A stretch of DNA of 19,821 bases from an uncultured Collinsella sp. (GTDB lineage Bacteria > Actinomycetota > Coriobacteriia > Coriobacteriales > Coriobacteriaceae), in the NCBI GenBank assembly GCA_900545075.1, contig UQXT01000036.1, positions 1 to 19,821 on the forward strand. Reading direction: 5' to 3'. Positions within the stretch are counted from its first letter, which is position 1. Each line of letters starts with the position of its first letter. The position numbers and the translations under genes are program-made. Below, piece after piece: positions 6,769 through 13,844 of the stretch. The notes under the pieces are model-generated. The model did not search any database. It was given only the letters and a program-made list of their open reading frames with translations, and was not told the DNA's origin.

Positions 6769-7173
6769 TTACACGCGGCGACGCTTCTTGGGGCGGCAGC
6801 CGTTGTGCGGAATGGGGGTCTTGTCCTGGATGCTCGAGACCTCGAGGCCAGCAGCCTGGAGGGAGCGGATGGCGGTCTCACGACCGGAGCCGGGGCCCTT
6901 GACGAAGACGGAAACCTTCTTCATACCGTGCTCCATGGCCTGCTTGGCAGCAGCCTCGGCAGCCATCTGGGCAGCGAACGGCGTGGACTTACGGGAGCCC
7001 TTGAAGCCCACCTGGCCAGCCGACTTCCAGGAAATGACGTTGCCCTGGGGATCGGTGATCGAAACGATCGTGTTGTTGAACGTAGAACGAATGTGAGCCT
7101 GGCCCACGGAAATGTTCTTACGGTCCGCGCGCTTCAGACGGGCAGCGCGAACGTTCTTCTTAGCAGTAGCCAT
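6769..7173 (-). CDS. rpsK: 30S ribosomal protein S11
   Basis: The 134-residue protein contains the S11 signature stretches HIRSTFNNTIVSITDPQGNVI, SAGQVGFKGSRKSTPFAAQ and the C-terminal DKTPIPHNGCRPKKRRRV. S11 forms part of the platform of the small subunit near the E site. The N-terminus is basic, as usual for actinobacteria. It is 14 bases after rpsM and 19 before rpsD, consistent with one transcript. Confidence 0.97.
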   Translation of the reverse strand: MATAKKNVRAARLKRADRKNISVGQAHIRSTFNNTIVSITDPQGNVISWKSAGQVGFKGSRKSTPFAAQMAAEAAAKQAMEHGMKKVSVFVKGPGSGRETAIRSLQAAGLEVSSIQDKTPIPHNGCRPKKRRRV

Positions 7174-7187
7174 CTATCTAGCGCTCC

Positions 7188-7562
7188 TTATTTCTTCTTC
7201 TTAGCACCGATCTGACGCTTCGGGCCCTTGCGGGTACGAGCGTTAGTGTGGGTGCGCTGGCCGCGGACCGGGAGGCCCTTGCGGTGACGAAGGCCGCGGT
7301 TGCAGCCGATGTCCATAAGGCGCTTGACGTTCTGGTTGCGCTCACGGCGGAGGTCGCCCTCAACCATGATCTGATTCTTATCGATATAATCGCGGATGGC
7401 GTTAACCTCATCCTCGGTGAGGTCCTTAACGCGCGTGTCCACGTTAACGTTGCACTCGACGCAGATCTTCGTCGCAGTGGTGCGGCCGATGCCGTAAATG
7501 TAGGTCAGACCGATCTCAACGCGCTTCTCACGCGGGAGGTCGACACCATTAATACGGGCCAA
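7188..7562 (-). CDS. rpsM: 30S ribosomal protein S13
   Basis: The 124-residue protein begins MARINGVDLPREKRVEIGLTYIYGIG and ends with the RGQRTHTNARTRKGP motif and a lysine tail, all standard for S13 of the small-subunit head. The start codon is TTG (7560-7562), with AGGAG about seven bases before it; no ATG lies nearby in frame. S13 contacts tRNA in the P site and forms bridges to the large subunit. It directly follows rpmJ with a 14-base gap. Confidence 0.97.
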   Translation of the reverse strand: MARINGVDLPREKRVEIGLTYIYGIGRTTATKICVECNVNVDTRVKDLTEDEVNAIRDYIDKNQIMVEGDLRRERNQNVKRLMDIGCNRGLRHRKGLPVRGQRTHTNARTRKGPKRQIGAKKKK

Positions 7563-7576
7563 CGTAGTCTCCTCTC

Positions 7577-7690
7577 TTAACCCTGACGCTGCTTATGACG
7601 GGGGTTCTCGCAAATGACGAGGACCTTGCCATGGCGCCTAATGATTTTGCACTTATCGCACATCTTCTTGACCGAAGGACGTACCTTCAT
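7577..7690 (-). CDS. rpmJ: 50S ribosomal protein L36
   Basis: This 37-residue gene reads MKVRPSVKKMCDKCK... and ends PRHKQRQG. The zinc ligands C11, C14, C27 and H32 are all present, so it is the zinc-containing form. L36 is the smallest large-subunit protein and helps organise 23S rRNA. The ATG at 7690 is preceded by an AAAGGAAG site. It lies between infA and rpsM, the usual position, but 147 bases after infA, a gap that holds two predicted hairpins. Confidence 0.97.
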   Translation of the reverse strand: MKVRPSVKKMCDKCKIIRRHGKVLVICENPRHKQRQG

Positions 7691-7739
7691 CGTTCTTCCT
7701 TTCGGTAGCGCTCAAACTACTTCCCTACTATCTACTCGC

Positions 7740-7769
7740 CCAGCCGCAGGCGTTTAAAACTATGGCTGG
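7740..7769 (-). promoter_or_regulatory. Hairpin in the infA-rpmJ gap (proximal to rpmJ)
   Basis: CCAGCC (7740-7745) pairs with GGCTGG (7764-7769) around an 18-base loop. No T-run follows. Together with the hairpin at 7784-7815 it fills the middle of the 147-base gap before rpmJ. An RNA processing or protein-binding site is possible; it may also be incidental. Confidence 0.3.
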
Positions 7770-7783
7770 TCTTCACACGCAAA

Positions 7784-7815
7784 CCGACCGTAGGTTGAGC
7801 TAAGCCTGCAGTCGG
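7784..7815 (-). promoter_or_regulatory. Hairpin in the infA-rpmJ gap (proximal to infA)
   Basis: CCGAC (7784-7788) pairs with GTCGG (7811-7815), with an inner AGG/CCT pairing (7792-7794 with 7805-7807). It is of moderate strength and has no T-run. Confidence 0.3.
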
Positions 7816-7837
7816 AATAGAGCGTGTATGCGTGTCG

Positions 7838-8056
7838 CTATTTATAGCGATAGGTGATGCGACCACGGGTCAGGTCGTACGGGGAAAGCTCCACGACAAC
7901 CCTGTCACCGGGGAGAATACGGATGTAATTCATTCGGATCTTGCCAGAAATGTTGCACAGAACCGAATGACCGTTCTCGAGCTCAACCTTAAACATGGCG
8001 TTGGGCAGCGGCTCCTTTACCGTACCCTCGAGCTCAATTGCGTCTTCCTTCTTCAC
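7838..8056 (-). CDS. infA: Translation initiation factor IF-1
   Basis: The OB-fold protein contains the invariant VELENGHSVLCNISGKIRMNYIRILPGDRVVVELSPYDLTRGRITYRYK. IF-1 binds the A site of the 30S subunit during initiation. I chose the GTG at 8054-8056, giving 72 residues (KKEDAIELEG at the front), the exact length usual for the family, with AAAGATGA upstream. An in-frame TTG at 8060-8062 would add two residues and cannot be excluded. A perfect 7-bp inverted repeat (7835-7850) spans the stop codon. A promoter lies directly upstream, so infA may head a separate transcript of the downstream half of the cluster. Confidence 0.96.
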   Translation of the reverse strand: MKKEDAIELEGTVKEPLPNAMFKVELENGHSVLCNISGKIRMNYIRILPGDRVVVELSPYDLTRGRITYRYK

Positions 8057-8095
8057 AAGCAATCATCTTTCTCTAGAAAACGACAGCGATTGAGT

Positions 8096-8124
8096 ATTCT
8101 ACAATACGCATGCACGTATCGTAA
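8096..8124 (-). promoter_or_regulatory. Predicted promoter for infA and the genes after it
   Basis: On the minus strand a -35 box TTACGA (8119-8124) and a -10 box TAGAAT (8096-8101) are separated by exactly 17 bases. They lie about 40 bases before the infA start, in the unusually long gap after map. Matches are 4/6 and 5/6 to the housekeeping consensus. Confidence 0.6.
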
Positions 8125-8160
8125 TATCTTCGTAATGGCTCCACAACTACGTGGAACTTG

Positions 8161-8949
8161 TTACATTTCTCCACCTTGCAAGGAACACCAGGAACCCTGG
8201 GCATCCGTGGTAAGAATCACCGGACCGTCATTGGTAATGGCGACAGTGTTCTCGTAGTGCGCGGCGGGCAGGTGATCGTTGGTCGTAACGATCCAACCAT
8301 CGGAGCCTGTGCTCACATGATTGGAACCCATCGTAACCATCGGCTCGATGGCGATGACCATACCAGCCTGAAGACGAACGCCTCTCCCCTTCTTTCCATA
8401 ATTCGGAACGTTGGGGTCCTCGTGCATCACGCGGCCGATGCCATGCCCCACGTAATCGCGAAGCACGCCGTAACCGTGAGACTCGGCGATGGACTGAACG
8501 GCATAGCCAACGTCCCCGATATGGTTACCGGGAACAGCCTGCTCGATGGCAGCCTTCAGGCAATCGCGCGTAACCTCGCACAGGGCCTTGGCCTCGGGCG
8601 TGGGGGTGCCGACGAAAAACGTCCAGGCGTTATCGCCAACCCAACCGTCGACAACGGCTCCCGTATCGATGGAGATGATATCGCCATCGCGCAGGATCAT
8701 GTCGGGATTGGGAATACCGTGGACCACGGCATCGTTGATCGATGCGCAAATGGTCCCCGGGAACCCGCCGTAACCCTTAAAGGCAGGGGTGCCGCCATGC
8801 ATGCGGATAATCTGCTCCGCAAGCTGATCGAGCTCGAAGGTCGACACGCCGGGGCGAACCATGGCTCCAACGTGGCGGAGCGCCATCTTAGATAGCGCTC
8901 CTGCCTTCTTCATCTGCTCGATTTGCGTTGCAGACTTAATCTTGATCAT
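8161..8949 (-). CDS. map: Methionine aminopeptidase, type I
   Basis: The 262-residue enzyme has all expected metal ligands: D95, D106, H169, E202 and E233, plus the catalytic H77. They sit in the pita-bread motifs SIDTGAVVDGWVGDNAW, YVGHGIG, IAIEPM and HYENT. It removes the initiator methionine from nascent proteins with small second residues, as they leave the ribosome. There is no N-terminal zinc-finger extension. Its ATG overlaps the adk stop in an ATGA, so the two are translationally coupled. A short C-terminal stretch after TDAQGSW is not conserved. Confidence 0.97.
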   Translation of the reverse strand: MIKIKSATQIEQMKKAGALSKMALRHVGAMVRPGVSTFELDQLAEQIIRMHGGTPAFKGYGGFPGTICASINDAVVHGIPNPDMILRDGDIISIDTGAVVDGWVGDNAWTFFVGTPTPEAKALCEVTRDCLKAAIEQAVPGNHIGDVGYAVQSIAESHGYGVLRDYVGHGIGRVMHEDPNVPNYGKKGRGVRLQAGMVIAIEPMVTMGSNHVSTGSDGWIVTTNDHLPAAHYENTVAITNDGPVILTTDAQGSWCSLQGGEM

Positions 8950-9572
8950 AGACCGAGAGCCTCTTTGACATCCCCGTACACGGTCTCGCGAGCCTGGTCA
9001 CCGTTGACCGACTTGAGCAGACCCTGGCCACGATAGTAGTCGACGAGCGGGCTCGTGGACTTCTCGTAGACGTCGAGACGGTTCTTGATGGTCTCGGGCT
9101 TGTCGTCGTCGCGCTGATACATCTCGCCGCCGCACTTGGGGCAGGTGGCATCGGCAGCGGTGCCGGTGTAACCGCAGGCGCGGCAGGTGCGACGCGAAGA
9201 CAGACGATCGATAATGACCTCGGGGGCCACATCGACCAGAAGGGCGCAATCGATCTCGCGACCCATGGCGGAGAGCTCGGAATCGAGCGTCACAGCCTGG
9301 GCGGTGTTGCGCGGGAAGCCATCGAGGATGAAGCCCTGCTGGGCGTCATCGGCGGCAAGGCGCTCCTTGACAAGGTCGATCACGAGCTGGTCGGGAACGA
9401 GCTCGCCAGCGTCCATGTACTTCTTAGCCTGAATACCAAGCTCGGTGCCGCCCTTGACGGCAGCACGCAGCAGGTCGCCCGTGGAAATGTGAGCGACGCC
9501 AAACTCGGCGACGAGCTCCTGTGCGACGGTGCCCTTACCGGCACCCGGAGCTCCGAGCAATACGAGGTTCAT
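8946..9572 (-). CDS. adk: Adenylate kinase, zinc-lid type
   Basis: The 208-residue protein starts MNLVLLGAPGAGKGT, with the P-loop at 7-14. Further family motifs are STGDLLR, LDGFPRN (84-89) and the LID domain. The lid carries C130, C133, C144 and C147 (CxxC-x10-CxxC), the structural zinc site of Gram-positive adenylate kinases. It converts ATP and AMP to two ADP in the cytoplasm. The start ATG at 9570-9572 is chosen because GAGGAGG stands seven bases before it; a TTG two codons upstream lies too close to that site. It sits between secY and map, the normal order. Confidence 0.97.
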   Translation of the reverse strand: MNLVLLGAPGAGKGTVAQELVAEFGVAHISTGDLLRAAVKGGTELGIQAKKYMDAGELVPDQLVIDLVKERLAADDAQQGFILDGFPRNTAQAVTLDSELSAMGREIDCALLVDVAPEVIIDRLSSRRTCRACGYTGTAADATCPKCGGEMYQRDDDKPETIKNRLDVYEKSTSPLVDYYRGQGLLKSVNGDQARETVYGDVKEALGL

Positions 9573-9590
9573 GAGCAATCCTCCTCTAGC

Positions 9591-10877
9591 CTATTTAAAG
9601 AATCCATCGTAATCATACATCTTGATCTGGCCTTCGAGCTTATCGACCGTGTCGAGCACGACGCCGACCATGATGAGGATGGACGTGCCGCCAAATGCCT
9701 GGATCAGATGGTTACCCGTGAATGAGAAGATGATCGAAGGCACGATGGCGATGAGCGCCAAAAAGACAGCGCTGGGAAGCGTGATCTTGTTGAGCGCGTT
9801 CTTGATGTAGGCCGCGGTAGCCCTACCCGGACGAACGCCCGGAATAAAGCCGCCCTGCTTCTTAAGGTTATCGGCCGTGTCATCGGGGTTGAACACCATG
9901 GAGGTGTAGAAGTACGCGAAGAACACGATGAGGACAACGTTAAGCACCCAGTTGAGCCAACCGGTCGAAAGCGCAGAGGCAACTGCCTGAATCCAGCCGA
10001 TGCCGGGGAAGAACACGGCAATCTGAGCCGGGAAGTACAGCAGCGCCGAAGCGAAGATGATCGGCACGACGCCCGCGGTGTTGACCTTGATGGGCAGGTA
10101 GGTGGTCTGGCCACCCATCATGCGACGGCCCACGACGCGCTTAGCGTAGGAGACCGGAATGCGGCGCTGGCCGCGCTCAAGGAAAACGATCAGCGGGATG
10201 ACCAGCAGGATAATGGCGCAGATGATCACCATGGTGATGATGCCACCGGCATTGCCCTCGGTGCTGGAGAAGATCGCCTGCGGCAGACCGGCCATGATGT
10301 TCGCAAAAATGATCAGCGACATGCCATTGCCGATACCGCGCTGGGTGATGAGCTCACCAATCCACATGATCAGCATGGCGCCCGCGGTGAGCGTGCCGAC
10401 GATCATGAGGTCGAAGATGATCTCGGGAGCGCCGGCGCCAGTAAAGCTGATGCCGAAGCTCTTAAAGAGGAAGAGGTAACCCACGGAGTTGAGGATTGCC
10501 AGAGCCAGGGTGAGGTAACGCGAATACTGCGTAATCTTGGTCTGACCGACCTCGCCCTCGCGGGCAAGCTCATGCAGGGAAGGCACGACGGCCTGGAGCA
10601 TCTGGAGGATGATCGAGCTGGTAATGTAAGGCATGATGCCCAGGGAGAACACCGAAACATAGCTCAACGCGCCACCAGAGAAAAGATTCAGGAGGGCCAT
10701 AGCACCTGCGGCGACCGAATTGTTATCGGTCGAGAAAAGGCCCAGCATCCCCTGGAAGGGAATGCCGGGCACAGGAACGTGCGCACCAATGCGGTACACG
10801 ACGAGCATAGCTATGGTAAAAAGAATCTTTTCGCGCAATTCTTTGATGCGGAAAGCATTCTTAAGACCATTTAGCAC
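9591..10877 (-). CDS. secY: Protein translocase subunit SecY
   Basis: The 428-residue membrane protein is the channel of the Sec translocon. It begins MLNGLKNAFRIKELREKILFT and has about ten hydrophobic segments, with the plug region and the conserved cytoplasmic loop RGQRRIPVSYAKR. The late motif FNPDDTADNLKKQGGFIPGVRPG is also present. Translation starts at GTG 10875-10877, seven bases inside the end of rplO, so expression is probably coupled to L15. Length is normal. It is followed by adk after 18 bases. Confidence 0.97.
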   Translation of the reverse strand: MLNGLKNAFRIKELREKILFTIAMLVVYRIGAHVPVPGIPFQGMLGLFSTDNNSVAAGAMALLNLFSGGALSYVSVFSLGIMPYITSSIILQMLQAVVPSLHELAREGEVGQTKITQYSRYLTLALAILNSVGYLFLFKSFGISFTGAGAPEIIFDLMIVGTLTAGAMLIMWIGELITQRGIGNGMSLIIFANIMAGLPQAIFSSTEGNAGGIITMVIICAIILLVIPLIVFLERGQRRIPVSYAKRVVGRRMMGGQTTYLPIKVNTAGVVPIIFASALLYFPAQIAVFFPGIGWIQAVASALSTGWLNWVLNVVLIVFFAYFYTSMVFNPDDTADNLKKQGGFIPGVRPGRATAAYIKNALNKITLPSAVFLALIAIVPSIIFSFTGNHLIQAFGGTSILIMVGVVLDTVDKLEGQIKMYDYDGFFK

Positions 10878-11320
10878 GGCAGCTCGACCTTTCCGCCGGC
10901 GGCCTCGATCTTGGCCTGCGCAGAAGCGCTGACCTTGTCGACCTTGACCGTGAACTTCTTGGTGAGCTCACCATTGCCGAGCACCTTGACGGGCTCGAAC
11001 TCGCTCTTGGTGATGCGAGCGGCCTTAAGAGCGGCACCGTCGATCACAGCGCCGTCCTCGAACTTGCGCTCGAGACGCTCAACGTTAACGGCGGTATACT
11101 CGATACGACGGGGGTTGCGGAAGCCCGGAAGCTTGGGCAGGCGCATGGCCAGCGGAGTCTGGCCACCCTCGAAGCCGGCACCCTTGGTGCCGCCAGAGCG
11201 GGAACCCTGGCCCTTCTGACCGCGGCCAGAAGTGGTGCCGTGACCCGAAGAATTGCCACGGCCGACGCGCTTGCGGTTCTTGGTGGAACCGGGCGCGGGA
11301 GTAAGATCGTGAAGCTGCAT
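10871..11320 (-). CDS. rplO: 50S ribosomal protein L15
   Basis: The 149-residue protein shows the glycine-rich N-terminal extension (RVGRGNSSGHGTTSGRGQKGQGSR) and the later RLPKLPGF and KVLGNGEL motifs of L15, which threads into 23S rRNA late in assembly. It ends in Cys, with its last codons overlapping the secY start by seven bases. The ATG at 11320 follows rpmD after three bases. Confidence 0.97.
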   Translation of the reverse strand: MQLHDLTPAPGSTKNRKRVGRGNSSGHGTTSGRGQKGQGSRSGGTKGAGFEGGQTPLAMRLPKLPGFRNPRRIEYTAVNVERLERKFEDGAVIDGAALKAARITKSEFEPVKVLGNGELTKKFTVKVDKVSASAQAKIEAAGGKVELPC

Positions 11321-11323
11321 TTG

Positions 11324-11506
11324 CTACTCCTCTACAATCTCGACAAGGTGCTTGACCTTGAAGATCATGCCGCGGACGGACTCGTTGTCAGCAATCTCGC
11401 GAACCTCGCGGATCCTGTGGAGACCGAGGGCACGGACAGTACGGACCTGGTCCTGCTTGCAACCGTTGGTGCTGCGGACCTGCTTGATCTTGATGGTGTC
11501 AGCCAT
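11324..11506 (-). CDS. rpmD: 50S ribosomal protein L30
   Basis: The 60-residue protein contains IKIKQVRSTNGCKQDQVRTVRALGLHRI, the L30 core, and ends in a short acidic tail. L30 is a peripheral large-subunit protein absent from some bacteria but usual between rpsE and rplO. It is packed with its neighbours (two bases after rpsE and three before rplO). Confidence 0.97.
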   Translation of the reverse strand: MADTIKIKQVRSTNGCKQDQVRTVRALGLHRIREVREIADNESVRGMIFKVKHLVEIVEE

Positions 11507-11508
11507 GC

Positions 11509-12033
11509 TTAGTTCTCCTTACCGACGAACATCTCGGAGACCGTCAGGCCACGGCGAGCCGCGACGTCCTCAGGGCTGGAGAGCTCCTTGAGGCCCTCGA
11601 CGGCAGCCTTGATGATGTTGAGGCCGTTGTCGGTACCGAGGGACTTGGACAGGACGTTCTTGATGCCAGCAAGCTCGAAGAGGGGACGCACAGCGCCGCC
11701 GGCGATAACGCCGGTACCCTCGACAGCGGGCTTGATGATGATGCGGCCGGCACCAAAGTGGCCGAGAACCTCGTGCGGGATGGTGCCCTGCTCGGTCACC
11801 GGCACGTGGAACATGTTCTTCTTGGCATCGAGAGATGCCTTGGAGATGGCCATGGGCACCTCAGCGGACTTGCCCATGCCAACGCCGACGTTGCCCTTGC
11901 CGTCGCCAACGACGACGAGAGCGACGAGGCTCATGCGACGACCACCCTTGACGGTCTTCGACACGCGGTTGATGTAAACGACGCGCTCCTCGAACTCGGA
12001 GGCCTCGCGCTGCTGCTTCTGATTACGAGCCAT
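11509..12033 (-). CDS. rpsE: 30S ribosomal protein S5
   Basis: The 174-residue protein has the S5 N-terminal domain (EERVVYINRVSKTVKGGRRMSLVALVVVGDGKGNVGVGMGK) and the C-terminal domain (GTGVIAGGAVRPLFELAGIKNVLSKSLG). S5 lies at the mRNA entry side and affects decoding accuracy; the KGGRR loop is the region where spectinomycin resistance changes arise in other bacteria, and it appears wild type here. It is followed directly by rpmD. Confidence 0.97.
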   Translation of the reverse strand: MARNQKQQREASEFEERVVYINRVSKTVKGGRRMSLVALVVVGDGKGNVGVGMGKSAEVPMAISKASLDAKKNMFHVPVTEQGTIPHEVLGHFGAGRIIIKPAVEGTGVIAGGAVRPLFELAGIKNVLSKSLGTDNGLNIIKAAVEGLKELSSPEDVAARRGLTVSEMFVGKEN

Positions 12034-12047
12034 GTGCTACATACCTC

Positions 12048-12416
12048 CTAGAACTCGAGACCGGCGGCACGAGCACCGTCGGCGAGGGCCTTGACGCGGC
12101 CATGGTAGATACGGCCACCACGATCGAAAGCGACCTTGGTGATGCCGGCCTCGATGGCACGCTTGCCAACGAGCTGACCGACCTTCTCCGCAGCCTCCTT
12201 GTTCGAGGTGTGGGTGCCCTTGAACTCGGCCTCGAGGGTCGAGGCAGAGACGAGCGTCAGGCTGGAGCCCTTGCTGTCGTCGATGATCTGGGCATAGATG
12301 TTGGCGTTAGTACGGGTCACGCGAAGACGCGGACGCTCGGCGGTACCCGAGACCTTGCCGCGAACACGACGCTGACGACGCTTGAGGCCTTCCAGCTTCG
12401 CCTTATGCTTGTTCAT
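12048..12416 (-). CDS. rplR: 50S ribosomal protein L18
   Basis: The 122-residue protein contains RRQRRVRGKVSGTAERPRLRVTRTNANIYAQIIDD and the C-terminal VAFDRGGRIYHGRVKALADGARAAGLEF, typical of L18. It binds 5S rRNA with L5 and L25. It is separated from rplF by a 75-base gap containing a strong hairpin, and is 14 bases before rpsE. Confidence 0.97.
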   Translation of the reverse strand: MNKHKAKLEGLKRRQRRVRGKVSGTAERPRLRVTRTNANIYAQIIDDSKGSSLTLVSASTLEAEFKGTHTSNKEAAEKVGQLVGKRAIEAGITKVAFDRGGRIYHGRVKALADGARAAGLEF

Positions 12417-12444
12417 ACGTAAACTCCTAAAAAGGTTGATCTTG

Positions 12445-12466
12445 CCAGCACCTAACGGGGTGCTGG
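12445..12466 (-). promoter_or_regulatory. Perfect 8-bp hairpin between rplF and rplR
   Basis: CCAGCACC (12445-12452) pairs perfectly with GGTGCTGG (12459-12466) around a six-base loop. On the minus strand the T-run comes only about ten bases later, so full termination is unlikely. Attenuation, RNA cleavage or protein binding are possible roles. Confidence 0.55.
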
Positions 12467-12491
12467 TCTTATGCGAGTGAGTCGGTTACGA

Positions 12492-13028
12492 CTACTTGGC
12501 GGCCTTACCCAGCTTGCGGCGGATGTGCTCGCCAACATAGTGGATACCCTTGCCCTTGTAAGGCTCGGGAGGACGATGGCCGCGGATCTCAGCGGCGATC
12601 TGACCGACCTGCTGCTTGTTGATACCCTTGACGTTCACGTGGGTGTTGTCGGGAACCTCGAAGGTGATGCCCTCGGGAGCCTCGACGATCACGGGGTGCG
12701 AGAAGCCCAGGGAGAACTCGAGGTTCTTGCCCTTCTGCTGCACGCGGTAACCGACGCCGGCGAGCTCGAGCTTCTTCTCGAAGCCCTCGGAAACGCCAAC
12801 AACCATGTTGTGGATGAGGGCGCGGGTGAGGCCGTGGCGGGCACGGGTCTCACACTCGTCGTCGGGACGGGAAACGGTGAGGACGTTGTCCTCGACGTTG
12901 ATAGCGAGCTTCTCAAAGACATCGAGCTCGAGCTGGCCCTTGGGGCCCTTGACGACAACGTTGTTGCCGTTGACTGCCACTTCGACTCCGGCGGGAATCT
13001 GGACAGGCTTATTACCGATACGAGACAC
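12492..13028 (-). CDS. rplF: 50S ribosomal protein L6
   Basis: The 178-residue protein has two repeated L6 domains. It starts MSRIGNKPVQIPAGVEV and carries the C-terminal signature INKQQVGQIAAEIRGHRPPEPYKGKGIHY. L6 sits near the GTPase-associated centre. The start is GTG at 13026-13028, preceded by AGGAGA. Confidence 0.97.
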   Translation of the reverse strand: MSRIGNKPVQIPAGVEVAVNGNNVVVKGPKGQLELDVFEKLAINVEDNVLTVSRPDDECETRARHGLTRALIHNMVVGVSEGFEKKLELAGVGYRVQQKGKNLEFSLGFSHPVIVEAPEGITFEVPDNTHVNVKGINKQQVGQIAAEIRGHRPPEPYKGKGIHYVGEHIRRKLGKAAK

Positions 13029-13061
13029 GGTGATCTCCTTTCCTTCTACCTACCGAGCGAA

Positions 13062-13460
13062 TTACCAGACGTAAGCGATAATCTCGCCGCCGACGTTGTG
13101 CTTGCGAGCATCGCGGTCGGTCATGACGCCATGGCTGGTGGAAATAATGGCGGTACCAAGGCCACCGCGGACGCGGGGCATGTCGGCAACGCCGGTGTAC
13201 TTACGCAGGCCCGGCTTGGAAATGCGGCGGATGCCGTTGATGACCTTAGCCTTCTTGGGACCATACTTAAGCGTGATGTGCAGAGTCTTCTGGGGAACGG
13301 TGTCCTCGACATCGTATCCCTCGATGTAGCCCTCCTCGTGCAGAACACGAGCGATCTCGACGAGCTTCTTGCTGCTCGGCATGGAGACCGTGGCCTTGTT
13401 CACAGAGTTAGCGTTACGGATGCGCGTAAGCATATCTGCGATCGGGTCTGTAAGGTTCAT
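13062..13460 (-). CDS. rpsH: 30S ribosomal protein S8
   Basis: The 132-residue protein begins MNLTDPIADMLTRIRNAN and ends with the S8 motif STSHGVMTDRDARKHNVGGEIIAYVW. S8 binds the central domain of 16S rRNA and, in enterobacteria, also represses the spc operon by binding its mRNA. The 119-base gap before it, after rpsZ, contains a hairpin. Confidence 0.97.
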   Translation of the reverse strand: MNLTDPIADMLTRIRNANSVNKATVSMPSSKKLVEIARVLHEEGYIEGYDVEDTVPQKTLHITLKYGPKKAKVINGIRRISKPGLRKYTGVADMPRVRGGLGTAIISTSHGVMTDRDARKHNVGGEIIAYVW

Positions 13461-13502
13461 ACAGATTCTCCTTCGTTCTTGATGAACACGTGCTCTTGGT
13501 TC

Positions 13503-13525
13503 TTCGCCGCCCTTAACGGCAAAGC
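13503..13525 (-). promoter_or_regulatory. Hairpin between rpsZ and rpsH
   Basis: CTTCGCCG (13503-13510) pairs with CGGCAAAG (13518-13525), eight pairs including one mismatch on the plus strand that becomes a G:U pair in the minus-strand RNA, around a seven-base loop. It stands in a 119-base gap in an otherwise compact cluster. No T-run follows. Confidence 0.45.
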
Positions 13526-13579
13526 CTATTTAGCGCGTTTTCCCTGTTCCAAACTGATGCTTGAAACGCTGGTAGTGAC

Positions 13580-13765
13580 TTACCAGCTGGCCTTCTTAAC
13601 GCCGGGAAGCTCGCCCTTGAGTGCAAGCTCGCGGAAGCAGACACGGCACAGGCCGAACTTGCGGTACACAGAGTGCGGACGGCCGCAGCGCTGGCAGCGC
13701 GTGTACTCACGAGTAGAGAACTTCTGCTTGCGATTGCACTTGACGATCATCGATGTCTTAGCCAC
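13580..13765 (-). CDS. rpsZ: 30S ribosomal protein S14, zinc-binding type Z
   Basis: The 61-residue protein has the zinc ribbon C24, C27, C40, C43 (CQRC and CRVC) that defines the short type of S14. It ends in the conserved GELPGVKKASW. S14 is in the 30S head and is needed late in assembly. Translation starts at GTG 13763-13765 with a GGAGGA site close before it. The gene keeps its usual place between rplE and rpsH. Confidence 0.97.
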   Translation of the reverse strand: MAKTSMIVKCNRKQKFSTREYTRCQRCGRPHSVYRKFGLCRVCFRELALKGELPGVKKASW

Positions 13766-13794
13766 TTATATCCTCCTCACATAGAGTATTGTTC

Positions 13795-13836
13795 GCCCCA
13801 AGCGCCGCCCCCTTGTGGGAACGGCGCTTATAGGGC
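13795..13836 (-). promoter_or_regulatory. Long hairpin between rplE and rpsZ
   Basis: AAGCGCCG (13800-13807) pairs perfectly with CGGCGCTT (13822-13829). An outer GCCC/GGGC pair (13795-13798 with 13833-13836) and an inner CCC/GGG extend the stem. It lies just after the rplE stop, without a T-run. It is the strongest of the hairpins within the cluster. Confidence 0.6.
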
Positions 13837-13844
13837 AGGTGAAC

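Noticed and set aside
12471..13784. 437-codon plus-strand open frame over rplF, rpsH and rpsZ
   Set aside because: It is antisense to three certain ribosomal genes, and its composition is that of a shadow frame.
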